Of a stretch of DNA of 64,000 bases, positions 1 to 9,473 are shown one piece after another. Under the pieces are notes generated by a model. The model was given only the letters and a program-made list of their open reading frames with translations, ran no database searches and had not been told where the DNA came from. Origin of the DNA: an uncultured Pseudomonadales bacterium (GTDB lineage Bacteria > Pseudomonadota > Gammaproteobacteria > Pseudomonadales > Azotimanducaceae); the NCBI GenBank assembly GCA_951813295.1, contig CATOTI010000002.1, positions 1,674,001-1,738,000 of the forward strand, written 5' to 3'. How positions within the stretch are numbered: position 1 is the first letter of the stretch; the number at the start of each line of letters is the position of its first letter. A program made the translations under genes and the position numbers.

Positions 1-1319
1 TGGCCACGTTCGGCGCGAACATTGGTATCCGGCAACGCGCGCGTGACCTCGTCGACGAGCCGATCAACTTCGATCTTCGTGATCCGTCCGATGCCGGATT
101 GCCCCATCCGAGCGAGCGTCGCGGCAAGCGCCTCGGCCTGCGTCAACGCCGCCCGCAAAACGTCCTGACCGTCTTCCTCACCTGCTTCGATGAGCCCACG
201 CAGCCATCGCGCCGATCGTGTCGCGCGTTCCGTGAGGGCAAACGTCGGCGCGCCGGATTCCGCCGGATAGCGGTCTGGGGTCAACCAGAACTCGATCGAC
301 GCGCGCTCGTCTTCGACGGCCGTGAGCGCCATCCGCCAAAGCGGACCGTCGATGCCCGGCTGCGCCGCGACGGCTTCGGCCAGGCGCGCCCGGACGCGCC
401 AGGAAAGGGGCGAAACGGGGTGAATCAAAAACTGCAGCAGGCGATGCGGATCGAGCGGCTCCCAGATGAGAGCAAGTGCCAGCTTCAACACCTGGCTCGC
501 CGCTCGAAAGGGCGAATAGTTCTGAAAACCAGCGCGCGGGATGCCGACCCGATGTAAAGCGTCGTCGAGTACGAAACCGTTCTCGGGCGCGATGAGGACC
601 GAATCCTCATCCGCTCCTCGATACCCTTCCGCCAACAACCATTCCGCGACCGCTTGCGCGGAGACGTCACGCGACATTGCCCGCAGGATCACGAGCGACC
701 CGTCTCCCTTGAGCGTTGCCGACACCGGCCGATGCCGAACGAGTTGCTGTACGGCCGCGAGGTCACTACCCGCATGCGCCTGACCCTCGATGGTCTCGGG
801 TACGGCGAATTCCACGTCGAAACGGCGAAGGAGACGCCGCCAGGCCATCGGCAGATCCACCTCGCAATCGAGACAGACGACGCTCGTGATCCGGCTACGC
901 TGCGTCTCGAGCGCTCGATCGACGCGCAGAATCCGCTCGCCCACGCTCGGCGGCACATCCCCGGCCGCCAGCGCTTCGACCGCGGCCATGTCCGCCAAGC
1001 GTGCGGAGACCGGACCGTCGAACCAACCCGTCCAGCCATGCAGATACCAGTGATCGCGCCAGCGCAAGAGCGTTGCGGCAACACCGACCGGATCGATCGC
1101 GAAAGACTGGTGATAGAAGCGTGCCAGATCGTCACCCGCCGCCAACGAGCTCCGATAAATCGAGACCCGCTCGGAGGGATGGGTGAAGACCGGCGCGATC
1201 CCGAGGTCTGCTTCGACGATCGACAGCAAACCAAGCGGTCCGACGGTGACCGCTCCGAGGCCTGTACCGGTAGGCATGGGATCCAGGCCGTCTCGATGAA
1301 GACCGAAGCGGACGTGCAT
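1..1319 (-). CDS. AddB-like / PD-(D/E)XK-family recombination nuclease, N-terminal part (runs off left edge)
   Basis: An uninterrupted minus-strand reading frame begins at ATG 1319-1317 and is still open at base 3, giving at least 439 residues. The N-terminus has the pattern VGPLGLLSIVEADLGI, then FYHQSF and TLLRWRDHW. I associate this with AddB-like proteins (inactivated superfamily I helicase plus a C-terminal PD-(D/E)XK nuclease) that act with a UvrD-like partner in double-strand-end processing. The nuclease domain would lie beyond the left edge, so catalytic residues cannot be checked. It is divergent from the CoA-transferase gene at 1518, with 198 bp between. No strong ribosome-binding site precedes the ATG. 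Family assignment is from memory of conserved motifs and is moderate; the reading frame itself is firm. Confidence 0.6.
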   Translation of the reverse strand, partial: MHVRFGLHRDGLDPMPTGTGLGAVTVGPLGLLSIVEADLGIAPVFTHPSERVSIYRSSLAAGDDLARFYHQSFAIDPVGVAATLLRWRDHWYLHGWTGWFDGPVSARLADMAAVEALAAGDVPPSVGERILRVDRALETQRSRITSVVCLDCEVDLPMAWRRLLRRFDVEFAVPETIEGQAHAGSDLAAVQQLVRHRPVSATLKGDGSLVILRAMSRDVSAQAVAEWLLAEGYRGADEDSVLIAPENGFVLDDALHRVGIPRAGFQNYSPFRAASQVLKLALALIWEPLDPHRLLQFLIHPVSPLSWRVRARLAEAVAAQPGIDGPLWRMALTAVEDERASIEFWLTPDRYPAESGAPTFALTERATRSARWLRGLIEAGEEDGQDVLRAALTQAEALAATLARMGQSGIGRITKIEVDRLVDEVTRALPDTNVRAERG

Positions 1320-1517
1320 GGCGCGATGGTACACAAGAGGTGCGATCTTGCCGGTAGACTCGATGAAAGTGGCGCGACCGGAAGGCTCCGGAAAGTCGAT
1401 CGAGAGATCGCGATTCGCCGATCTTTGGCCGGTTGCCAGCGATCGAACCGCAACGTCACCGATTCCCGAGGGTCGCCTGCCGAACCGACCTTCGATCAAC
1501 CAGGCGAGGAGGGAAAA

Positions 1518-3872
1518 ATGCCGAAGGCGTTCGACGAAACACGAGTTGTCGATCTTTCAGAGCGACTGTCAGGAGCTTGGACCGCCCGCCTTTTTGCGGG
1601 TTTCGGCGCCGAGGTGTTGTTGGTCGAGACAGGCGACGGCAACGCGCTGCGGCGCGAAGCGCCGTTTCTCAACGGCCAGCCGGGCGCCGATCGATCACTC
1701 ATGCATGCCTACGTGAATGCGGGTAAACGATCGATCGTGCCGAAGGACGACGACGAGTATCGAGCCATTCTCGATTCCGCCGATATCGTGATCTCGAACG
1801 ACCCGACTCTCGAGCTTGCCGAGGGCGTCATCCACCTCGTCATCACACCACACGGCGCGAGCGGTCCATGGGCGGAGTACCCCGGCAACAACCTGACGGC
1901 TTGCGCGCGCACCGGCTGGGCGACCATCAACAAGCACGTCGATGAATCGCCGCTGCAGCTCCCCGTGCGCCAGACGGGCTATATCGCGGGGGTCGCGGGA
2001 TTCATCGCCGCGGCGGCGGCGCTGCACCGGGGCGGCGGTGATCTCATCGACCTTTCCGAACTCGAAGCACTATCACTGACGTGTATGCCCTGGGCGATCC
2101 TCGGGATCTTCATCGGTGGTGATTCGGTCGCCTATGGACCAACGGGCCTGACCGAACGCGGCAGACCCGGCCCGCTATGGCGCGCCAAGAACGGACTGAT
2201 CAACTACGGCTACGGCGACTGGGCGCAGTGGACGAACGCGCTGACGCTCCTCGGTGAGGCTGAACTCGCCACCGACGAGCGATACGTGAGCCCCTGGGGG
2301 CGGCACCAGCAGGATCCGCGCCCCGTTCGTGACGCGCTGGCACGCGGGTCCGAATCACGCGACAAGTGGGAGCTCTTTCACGGTCTCGCCGAGTCTCGCT
2401 GTATCTCGGGCGTCCTGCAGAACGCGATGGAATTGCATGACTCGGAACAGCTCAACGCTCGCGGGTTTATCGTGGAGACCAGCGTCGATGGCACGACCGC
2501 AAGGACCGCAGGTGCCCCCGCCAAGCTTTCGGCAACGCCCTGGCAGAATCTTATCCGCGCACCCCAGGAAGGCGAACATGTCGCTGCACCTCGTGCGCGC
2601 AACACGAAGCCCCGCGCCGCGCCGAACCAACCGCTCGAAGGTGTGCGCGTGCTCTGCTTCACCCAAGCCTGGGCGGGCACGTTCTGCACCGAGATTCTGG
2701 CGCTCCTCGGCGCCGACGTCGTACAGATCGAAACCGTAAAACGTCCCGATGTCTGGCGCGGTGCCGGTTCGCCGGTGCCGCCGGGCGTGCGCAATCCCGA
2801 CATCGAGCAGGTCGGGATCAACACCAACGGCATGTACAACTCCGTCAACCTCAACAAGCGCGCCATCACCCTCGACGTCACCGACCCGAAAGGGCGCGAG
2901 ATGTTCTGGTCGATGATTCCGAACTTCGACGTGATGGTGGACAACTTCTCACCCCACGTGATGACGGATTGGGGCGTCACGCTCGACACGCTGCACGCCG
3001 TCCGGCCCGACATGATCTTCGCTTCCGTTTCCGGTTACGGGCGGCAAGGGCCGCTCGCGGAGTACCCGGCCAACGGGGCGACGACGGAACCGATGGCCGG
3101 CTTCTCGTCGATTCATGGTTACGAGTTCGACGAACCGATGAACACCGGCGGGCTCATCCCCGATCCGATCTCTGGCTACTACCTCGCAGCATCAATTCTG
3201 TCGGCGATTCACCATCGGGCGAAGACCGGCGAGGGACAGCGGATCGACGCCGGCATGATAGAAGCCGTTGCGGTGCAGATCGGCGACGCCATTCTCGAGT
3301 ACTCCGCCAACGACAACGTCCGTCAACCGGGCGGAAACCGGCACCCGACCATCGCTCCGCACAATATCTACGCGACCGCCGACGACGACTGGATCGCCAT
3401 CGCGGCAGAAACCAACGAAGCATTCGACGCGCTCACCTCGATCCTCGAGATCGATTTCGGTGACGACCCGCGATTTGGCACCCCGACCGATCGCAAGATC
3501 AACGAGCCACCACTCGATGAGCGCATTGCCGAGGCGGTCGCGCGCCACGACGCCGGCCCGCTCGCCGAAGCGCTTTGCCGAGCCGGTGTGGCCGCCGCCC
3601 GGTGCGAGCCGTTCAAACCGACCTATCAGAATGGCAACGCGCAATTCGAAGCGCGGGACTTTCTCGCGACGGTTTCGCACCCGCAATCCGGAACGCACCG
3701 GATCGCCGTCATGCCCTGGCGCTTCGCCGCATCACCACGACCCCCGGTTCGTCACGCACCGCTCTTCGGCCAACACAGCGAAGAAGTGTTCCGCGAGGAA
3801 CTCGGCATTGATAAGGCGGGCTATGAAGCCCTCGTCGAAGCGGGTCTCACGGGAACTGAACGTATCGGCTAG
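1518..3872 (+). CDS. Fused double-domain class III CoA-transferase (CaiB/BaiF type)
   Basis: The 784-residue protein holds two family III CoA-transferase domains, about 1-360 and 370-784, where usual members have one (~400 aa). The ATG at 1518 follows GAGGAGG; the open frame extends far upstream but that part is not protein-like. The C-terminal domain keeps the expected catalytic Asp (about D549, motif LIPDPISGYY) and the GEGQRIDAGM segment. At the corresponding point the N-terminal domain reads QTGYIAG, so the Asp that forms the aspartyl-CoA intermediate appears to be missing. Family members move CoA between carboxylic acids. It heads a four-gene same-strand run (1518-8291), suggesting activation of an acid substrate. 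The acceptor is unknown. Confidence 0.85.
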   Translation: MPKAFDETRVVDLSERLSGAWTARLFAGFGAEVLLVETGDGNALRREAPFLNGQPGADRSLMHAYVNAGKRSIVPKDDDEYRAILDSADIVISNDPTLELAEGVIHLVITPHGASGPWAEYPGNNLTACARTGWATINKHVDESPLQLPVRQTGYIAGVAGFIAAAAALHRGGGDLIDLSELEALSLTCMPWAILGIFIGGDSVAYGPTGLTERGRPGPLWRAKNGLINYGYGDWAQWTNALTLLGEAELATDERYVSPWGRHQQDPRPVRDALARGSESRDKWELFHGLAESRCISGVLQNAMELHDSEQLNARGFIVETSVDGTTARTAGAPAKLSATPWQNLIRAPQEGEHVAAPRARNTKPRAAPNQPLEGVRVLCFTQAWAGTFCTEILALLGADVVQIETVKRPDVWRGAGSPVPPGVRNPDIEQVGINTNGMYNSVNLNKRAITLDVTDPKGREMFWSMIPNFDVMVDNFSPHVMTDWGVTLDTLHAVRPDMIFASVSGYGRQGPLAEYPANGATTEPMAGFSSIHGYEFDEPMNTGGLIPDPISGYYLAASILSAIHHRAKTGEGQRIDAGMIEAVAVQIGDAILEYSANDNVRQPGGNRHPTIAPHNIYATADDDWIAIAAETNEAFDALTSILEIDFGDDPRFGTPTDRKINEPPLDERIAEAVARHDAGPLAEALCRAGVAAARCEPFKPTYQNGNAQFEARDFLATVSHPQSGTHRIAVMPWRFAASPRPPVRHAPLFGQHSEEVFREELGIDKAGYEALVEAGLTGTERIG

Positions 3873-3905
3873 TGTCCCTGAACTACTGAAGAGGAATCGA
3901 TACCC

Positions 3906-5027
3906 ATGGCCGAACTGCCGCGTGATCCGACCGGCGAAGCGCTCAAGGCGTGGCTCGACACCACCCCGGAAGACGCGCTCGACCCGGGCCAGCCGATCAT
4001 CGACCCACACCACCATCTGTGGGATCGGCGCCCGCGCCCCGAACTGCCGGCAGGATCCCGGCAACATCTGCGCTACCTGGCGGACGATCTGATCGAGGAT
4101 ATCCGCGGTGGCGGCCACGACGTTTTCGATACGGTCTTCATCGAGTGCGTGGCCATGTACCGCGAAGACGACACGCCGTATCGCGTCGTGGGCGAGACCG
4201 AGTTCGTCCAGGGCGTACACGCGATGTCGGCATCGGGTCTCTACGGGGAAGGCGTTCGTTGCTGCGGCGCGATCATCTCCTTCGTCGACCTGACGACGCC
4301 TGACGCCGGCGATGTTCTCGAGGCCCATATCGCGGCCGGTCGGAACTTCCGCGGCATTCGCCACGCACACGGCTGGCACGAGTCACCTGACATGCCGTCA
4401 TCACATCACCCGACGCGCGGCACGCCCAGACTCCTCGCGGATCCAGCATTTCGGGCCGGATTCGCGGAGCTCAACCGCCTCGGGCTCGTCTTCGACTGCT
4501 GGGGCTACCACGGCCAGCTCGACGAGGTCCGCGATCTCGCGGCCGCTTTCCCGTCGACGACGATCGTGCTCGATCACATCGGCGGGCCCCTCGCGCGTGG
4601 GCCGTACGAAGGTAAGCGCACGGGTGTCTTGTTCGACGAATGGCGGCGCGGCATCGAGCAGGTCGCGAAGGAGCCCAACATCGTCGCCAAGGTGGGCGGC
4701 TGCGGCATGGTCACCTACGGCTTCGGCTATGAACTTGCTGACCACGCCCCGTCCTCCGAGCAGATGGCCGACGACTGGCGCCCGTATTTCGAGCACGTTA
4801 TCGAGTGTTTCGGACCGGCACGATCGATGTTCGAATCCAACTTCCCCGTCGATAAGCTTTCCTGCTCTTACACGAATCTCTGGAACGCTTGTAAGCGGAT
4901 CGCAGACGGCATGTCGCTCAGTGATGTCGACAAGAACGATCTCTTCTTCGGTACCGCCGCGCGGTCCTACAAAATCGTGCTGACCGAAACGCAAAACGCG
5001 TTAATTTCGTCACCGTCGGAAGGATAG
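3906..5027 (+). CDS. Amidohydrolase 2-type metal-dependent TIM-barrel hydrolase
   Basis: The 373-residue protein fits the amidohydrolase-2 family (PF04909: fuconolactonase-like, PDC hydrolase-like). The metal-binding HxH signature is visible near residue 35 (PHHHLW). Further barrel motifs are the IRHAHGWH region, a LDHIGGPL strand carrying a conserved His, and MFESNFPVDK near the C-terminus supplying the usual Asp/Asn region. It starts at ATG 3906 with a purine-rich GAGGAA upstream, 33 bp after the CoA-transferase stop, so it is likely cotranscribed. Such enzymes hydrolyse lactones or decarboxylate aromatic acids; the substrate is not deducible. No signal peptide, so probably cytoplasmic. Confidence 0.85.
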   Translation: MAELPRDPTGEALKAWLDTTPEDALDPGQPIIDPHHHLWDRRPRPELPAGSRQHLRYLADDLIEDIRGGGHDVFDTVFIECVAMYREDDTPYRVVGETEFVQGVHAMSASGLYGEGVRCCGAIISFVDLTTPDAGDVLEAHIAAGRNFRGIRHAHGWHESPDMPSSHHPTRGTPRLLADPAFRAGFAELNRLGLVFDCWGYHGQLDEVRDLAAAFPSTTIVLDHIGGPLARGPYEGKRTGVLFDEWRRGIEQVAKEPNIVAKVGGCGMVTYGFGYELADHAPSSEQMADDWRPYFEHVIECFGPARSMFESNFPVDKLSCSYTNLWNACKRIADGMSLSDVDKNDLFFGTAARSYKIVLTETQNALISSPSEG

Positions 5028-5039
5028 TCGCGCTAAGCC

Positions 5040-6416
5040 ATGCGCAACGTGATCACAGGAGCCGTTTGCGCCATCGCCATTGCGATCGGCGCCTGGTGGT
5101 GGCCCTCGCAGGGCGACTACGGGCGCGCGTTGTGGATCTGGGATCCGAGCAAGATCCTCGCGTTTCAAAGCGAGCGCGACGAACTTTTCGTGCTCTGCGG
5201 TGAGCTCAACCTGTCGACCCTCTGGATACAGGTGTCGCCCGACGAGGACGGACATCTCGAACACGCCAGTCAGTGGCGCCTGCTGAACGCGCAGGCGAAC
5301 GACCACGGCGTGGCGATTCACGCACTTCACGGCCAACCGGAGTGGGCGATATCCCGTAATCATCGCGAACCGCGCGACATCCTCGAAGCGATCATTCGCT
5401 TCAACAACGCCTCGACCGAAAAGGAAAAGTTCGCGGGCGTGCATTACGACATAGAGCCCTACATCCTGCCCGAGTGGCACCGACGCGACCGACGGGCGGA
5501 TTTGCTCCAACAGTATCTGGCGCTGCTCGACGTGCTCGCGACGCGCGCATCGCAAGTCGGACTCAGGTTCGGTGTCGACATTCCGTTCTGGTGGGACTTG
5601 CCAGACCCCGATGATCCGGACGTCGCGATCACCGACGTGAGTTTTCGCGGCACGACCAAATCGACGACCCAGCACCTGGTCGAGATGCTCGACAACATCG
5701 GTCTCATGAACTATCGCGATCGGGCAATCGTCGAAGACGCGGAAGTCCCCGACGGCATCATTCCGCATGGTGAGCGCCTTCTCGGTTATGCGGACGCGGC
5801 TCGCTCCGACGGCCATCCGGTGGAAGTGATCATCGGCGTGGAAACCTTCTTCGAAGAAGCCAGTTTCTGGCTGGCGCCGGGACTACCGATCGAGACGTTC
5901 GCCAAGGTCACGCAAGCGGACGATCCGGAAAGCTGGTTCCCGGCATCGATCCACCACCCAGACTGCAGAACGAAAATCCTCGACGAACGGGAGCTCTATT
6001 CCTGGTGGTTGACGAAGGACCGGGTAAACCACCGCCACGTCGGCATCCAACTCAATCGCGGCGGATGCGTCGACGAGGTTCTGGCGCAAGCAAAGCAAAT
6101 CATCATGGACCGCTACAGTGCCGGCGCGAACGGTCTCGATCAGAACGTCGTCACGAATGAACTCCTACGCAAGGTTAATGGCGACGACGAAGAGAATCCG
6201 CATCCAAACGAACATTGGCGCGATGCACGCCTGCTCGCGGACGGCGGCCTCGAGATCCGTCGCGTGATGCTCGAGTCCACAACGTTCGCCGACGATAGCT
6301 TCGAGGTTCTCACCCAGGAACTCGACAAGGCCGAGGATCACTTCGCAGACTATTCGAGCTATGTGGGTATCGCCTTCCACTACGACGAAGCCATTCGCGA
6401 GCTGATGGAGGAATAG
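5040..6416 (+). CDS. Secreted or membrane-anchored protein with glycoside-hydrolase-like barrel features
   Basis: The 458-residue protein starts with a hydrophobic signal/anchor (MRNVITGAVCAIAIAIGAWW), predicting export to the periplasm. The mature part has TIM-barrel-like patterns: LWIWDPSK, STLWIQVSPD, and VHYDIEPY about 140 residues in, the last resembling the D-x-E active-site strand of glycoside hydrolases. I do not recognise a precise family. It lies 12 bp after the amidohydrolase and 3 bp before the next hydrolase, so it belongs to the same operon and may process an extracytoplasmic precursor. The barrel interpretation is inference; the signal sequence is directly visible. Confidence 0.6.
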   Translation: MRNVITGAVCAIAIAIGAWWWPSQGDYGRALWIWDPSKILAFQSERDELFVLCGELNLSTLWIQVSPDEDGHLEHASQWRLLNAQANDHGVAIHALHGQPEWAISRNHREPRDILEAIIRFNNASTEKEKFAGVHYDIEPYILPEWHRRDRRADLLQQYLALLDVLATRASQVGLRFGVDIPFWWDLPDPDDPDVAITDVSFRGTTKSTTQHLVEMLDNIGLMNYRDRAIVEDAEVPDGIIPHGERLLGYADAARSDGHPVEVIIGVETFFEEASFWLAPGLPIETFAKVTQADDPESWFPASIHHPDCRTKILDERELYSWWLTKDRVNHRHVGIQLNRGGCVDEVLAQAKQIIMDRYSAGANGLDQNVVTNELLRKVNGDDEENPHPNEHWRDARLLADGGLEIRRVMLESTTFADDSFEVLTQELDKAEDHFADYSSYVGIAFHYDEAIRELMEE

Positions 6417-6419
6417 CCC

Positions 6420-8291
6420 ATGAGCGTAGAGCGCCTCGAACTCATCAGCCGCGAGGCTTTCCCGAACCCGAGCAGCAACGCTTACGAGCGTATCGAGTAC
6501 CGCGCGCACTACGCCGTCGATCCCGAGGCTGCCACCCTCGAGACGATCGTCGACCTCACACTCGCCCCACGCGACGCCGACGGTCTCGTTCGGTTCGCGG
6601 GCGATCTCACGGTTCTCACACCTCTCGATGCCGATCGCCCGGGCACCGCGATTCTCGAGGTGCCGAACCGGGGCCATCGAATCGCGCCGAGCATGTTCAA
6701 CCGGGCCATGCGCGCCATCGACGATCGCGAGATCGATCCCGGCGACGGTTTCCTTTTCGAGCGAGGTCTCACCGTCGTTTTCTGCGGCTGGCAATGGGAT
6801 GTCCCGCACGGCGACGGCCGCATGGGGCTCGACGCGCCGCGGGTGAGCAACCCCGATGGCGGGCGTATGCAGCACCGCTTTCAACCCGGCGCGAACACGA
6901 AACGCGTCGAGCTTACCGACCAGCACGTCGGCAGCATCGGCAACCATCGGCCCATCACCCCGTCGGACGAACCAGCGGAACTGATGGCTCGCCAATCGAT
7001 CTACGGCGACGCGACACCGATCCCCACCGAGCAGTGGCGCTTCGTGGACGACAAAAGCGCTATCGAACTCGACGGAGGTTTCGAAGCAGGGACGATCTAC
7101 GACCTCCTCTACCGACCGCTCGAATGCCCCGTCGTCGGCGCCGGGCTCATCGCCATCCGCGACATGGCCGTGTTTCTCAAGACCAATGCGAATCCCTTCG
7201 CGCCGATCGACCACGTGATCGGCGAAGGCGTATCCCAGTGCGGCCGGTTTCTGCGCACCTTCCTCTACACCGGGCTCAACATCGACGAACACGGATCGAA
7301 GGCGTTCGACGGTCTGATCATTCACGTAGCCGGTGGGCGACGCGGCGAGTTCAACCACCGCTACGCGCAACCATCCGTACAGCCCACGCCGAGTTTCGGC
7401 CATCTGCACCCCTACGCCGACGCACCGAGCAATGGACCCAACGGATTCAGCGGACTACTCGATCGTCAGCGCGCACGGGGTGGGATGCCGAAGATCTTCT
7501 ACACGGATACGTCGGCCGAGTACTGGCGCGGTGACGCCGGCCTGACGCACGCAATACCCAATACCAGAGAAGACCTCGAGTTCGCCGAGAACGCGCGGCG
7601 CTACCTCTTCGCATCGACGCAACACGGCGCCGGGGTGGTCGAGCAGGATCCGGCCAGTCCGTTCGGCCTGTCCGCGAATCGGTTCAACGCTATCGACTAC
7701 CGGCCGCTGATCCGCGCGGCGCTGGCCAACCTGATCGAATGGGTGGTGGACGGGAATGAGCCACCGCCGAGCGCTTACCCGCGATGGTCGGACGGCACGG
7801 CCGCGTGGCGCGAAGACGTTCTCGACACGCTGACGACAAGCGGTCTCGTTCGTCCCGACGTCGAAGGGCTGAACCGCTTGCGCCCGCTCGATCTCGGCCC
7901 TGCGGCGGACCGAGGGATCGCCGCCCTACCGGCACGCCCGCTTGGTGATGTCCTGAACGCCCCCGTCTCCGCGGTCGATGAAAACGGCAACGAAACGGCC
8001 GGCATCGCTATGCCCGATGTCAGCATCCCGGTCGGTGTCCACACGGGTTTCAACCCACGTCATCCGGCGACCGGTGGGGAAGGGCAGCTGCTCGAATACG
8101 TCGGGTCGACCCGGTTTTTCGAACCCGCCGATCTCGAAGCGCGTTACGGCACGCGGGAAGCCTATCTCGAGGCGATCAGGCACCGGGGCGCGTACCTGGC
8201 CGATACGCGCTATCTATTGGCTGACGATGTCGAGCTTTGCGTGCAAATTGCGGCCGAACGATTCGACGCTGCGATGAACCCCGCCGACTAG
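6420..8291 (+). CDS. Alpha/beta hydrolase-domain protein (PF20091-like)
   Basis: The 623-residue protein matches the large alpha/beta hydrolase family of uncharacterised esterase-like proteins (PF20091). A serine nucleophile elbow is visible in GEGVSQCGRF, followed by family-typical segments HVAGGRRGEFNHRY and KIFYTDTSAEYW. The N-terminal third is beta-rich (ETIVDLTLAPRD, TAILEVPNRG). No signal peptide is apparent. It starts 3 bp after the preceding stop and ends the operon, overlapping the convergent LLM oxidoreductase by 4 bp. Homologues are often annotated as hypothetical hydrolases in xenobiotic or steroid catabolic contexts; the substrate here is unknown. Confidence 0.8.
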   Translation: MSVERLELISREAFPNPSSNAYERIEYRAHYAVDPEAATLETIVDLTLAPRDADGLVRFAGDLTVLTPLDADRPGTAILEVPNRGHRIAPSMFNRAMRAIDDREIDPGDGFLFERGLTVVFCGWQWDVPHGDGRMGLDAPRVSNPDGGRMQHRFQPGANTKRVELTDQHVGSIGNHRPITPSDEPAELMARQSIYGDATPIPTEQWRFVDDKSAIELDGGFEAGTIYDLLYRPLECPVVGAGLIAIRDMAVFLKTNANPFAPIDHVIGEGVSQCGRFLRTFLYTGLNIDEHGSKAFDGLIIHVAGGRRGEFNHRYAQPSVQPTPSFGHLHPYADAPSNGPNGFSGLLDRQRARGGMPKIFYTDTSAEYWRGDAGLTHAIPNTREDLEFAENARRYLFASTQHGAGVVEQDPASPFGLSANRFNAIDYRPLIRAALANLIEWVVDGNEPPPSAYPRWSDGTAAWREDVLDTLTTSGLVRPDVEGLNRLRPLDLGPAADRGIAALPARPLGDVLNAPVSAVDENGNETAGIAMPDVSIPVGVHTGFNPRHPATGGEGQLLEYVGSTRFFEPADLEARYGTREAYLEAIRHRGAYLADTRYLLADDVELCVQIAAERFDAAMNPAD

Positions 8292-9322
8292 CCTCGCGGT
8301 CCGACGGCGCCGATTGCGGGGAAGACCTGCTCCTCGAACAACGGATCGCCGAGTGTCAGGTGCAGCATGTCGACGCCGATGTCGGCGAACGCCTGGATGC
8401 GGTCCACAATCGTCTCCGGACTGCCGATCAAGCGCGTCGAGAATCCCTCGTTGGTGTCCAGATGGGAGAGGTCGTCGCCATCGGCCCACATGCCCTCGGC
8501 ACCCGACGTGGAACCACGGCGCTTCGCCCGCAACCCGGGATCAAGCGCCGCGGCCCGCCGATCGATTTCTTCCCAGGCCTCTCGATCCGTTGGCCGACAA
8601 AGCGGATGGCCGTAGAGCGCGAACTTGACGTCACGGCCGGTCGCCGCGCTTGCTCGTCGGACCTTGTCGATGATGCCTTTGGTTTTCTCGAGCGACCCGC
8701 CGTTCAGGAACATCCAGTCGCTGTGTCCGGCGGCCATCGAGATCGCGGCGTCCGACTGTCCGCCTTGGAAGATTTCTAGTTCGCCTGTCGGACGCGGTTC
8801 GAGTTCAAGCCCCTCGCACTGAAAATAGTGCCCGTCGTAGCTGAACGTCTCGTGGGCCCAGACACCGCGCAGGAGTTCGATGAATTCGATGGAGCGGGCA
8901 TAGCGCTCGTCGTGCTCGAGCGGATCGATGCCGTACATGTCGAACTCGGACAGGTTCCAGCCGCTTGTCACGTTGATCGACCAACGACCGGCCGTGAGTC
9001 GGTCGATACTGACGGCCCATTTGGCGAGCACCGCCGGATGAAAAAACCCGGGATGAATCGCGGTCACGAGCTGTGTGCGGGTCGTGTACGCCGCGAAGAG
9101 CGCCGTCATCGCCGTGCAATCGAGGCTCGAAGACTCCATCTCGACGCCGCTGCCCCACCAACGTTGGGCAATCAGAAGGTGGGAAAGGCCGAGCGCTTCG
9201 ATGTGCTCGGAAAATCCACGGATGATCCCCACGAGGTCTTCGCCCACCGGCGTTTCGCGACGTGTGCCGCCGGCCATTTCCATACCCCCAAAAACGGTCG
9301 GCGCCCACGTGCACGTCTCCAT
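8288..9322 (-). CDS. LLM-class flavin-dependent oxidoreductase (SsuD/SfnG-like)
   Basis: The 344-residue protein has the bacterial luciferase-like TIM-barrel layout: LIAQRWWGSG, TAIHPGFFHPAVLAKW, then the flavin-site segment RWSINVTSGWNLSEFDMYG typical of alkanesulfonate and dimethylsulfone monooxygenases. The C-terminus carries FSTRLIGSPETIVDRIQAF, another family mark. It probably uses FMNH2 supplied by a separate reductase to oxidise a small sulfur- or carbon-containing substrate. Start ATG 9322 follows a GGAATGGGAA Shine-Dalgarno-like stretch. It is a single gene, tail-to-tail with the PF20091 hydrolase. Confidence 0.85.
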   Translation of the reverse strand: METCTWAPTVFGGMEMAGGTRRETPVGEDLVGIIRGFSEHIEALGLSHLLIAQRWWGSGVEMESSSLDCTAMTALFAAYTTRTQLVTAIHPGFFHPAVLAKWAVSIDRLTAGRWSINVTSGWNLSEFDMYGIDPLEHDERYARSIEFIELLRGVWAHETFSYDGHYFQCEGLELEPRPTGELEIFQGGQSDAAISMAAGHSDWMFLNGGSLEKTKGIIDKVRRASAATGRDVKFALYGHPLCRPTDREAWEEIDRRAAALDPGLRAKRRGSTSGAEGMWADGDDLSHLDTNEGFSTRLIGSPETIVDRIQAFADIGVDMLHLTLGDPLFEEQVFPAIGAVGPRG

Positions 9323-9473
9323 GAGATTCCCATTCCTTGACTCGAGCGGTTAAACAACGCGACGCCGACCCGGCTTGTCAACCGACCGTCACATGGCGAG
9401 CGCGGCGAAACAGTCGATCTCGACCCCGCCGAGCGCACCTCGCACACTGCGCCGACACCACGCGGAGAACGTC

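Noticed and set aside
654..1517. Plus-strand extension of the CoA-transferase frame far upstream of 1518
   Set aside because: The translated part is Arg-rich and shows no family similarity, and it is antisense to the well-formed AddB-like frame at 1-1319.
6165..7409. 414-codon minus-strand open frame
   Set aside because: It is antisense to two well-supported genes; its composition is that of a codon-phase shadow in GC-rich DNA.
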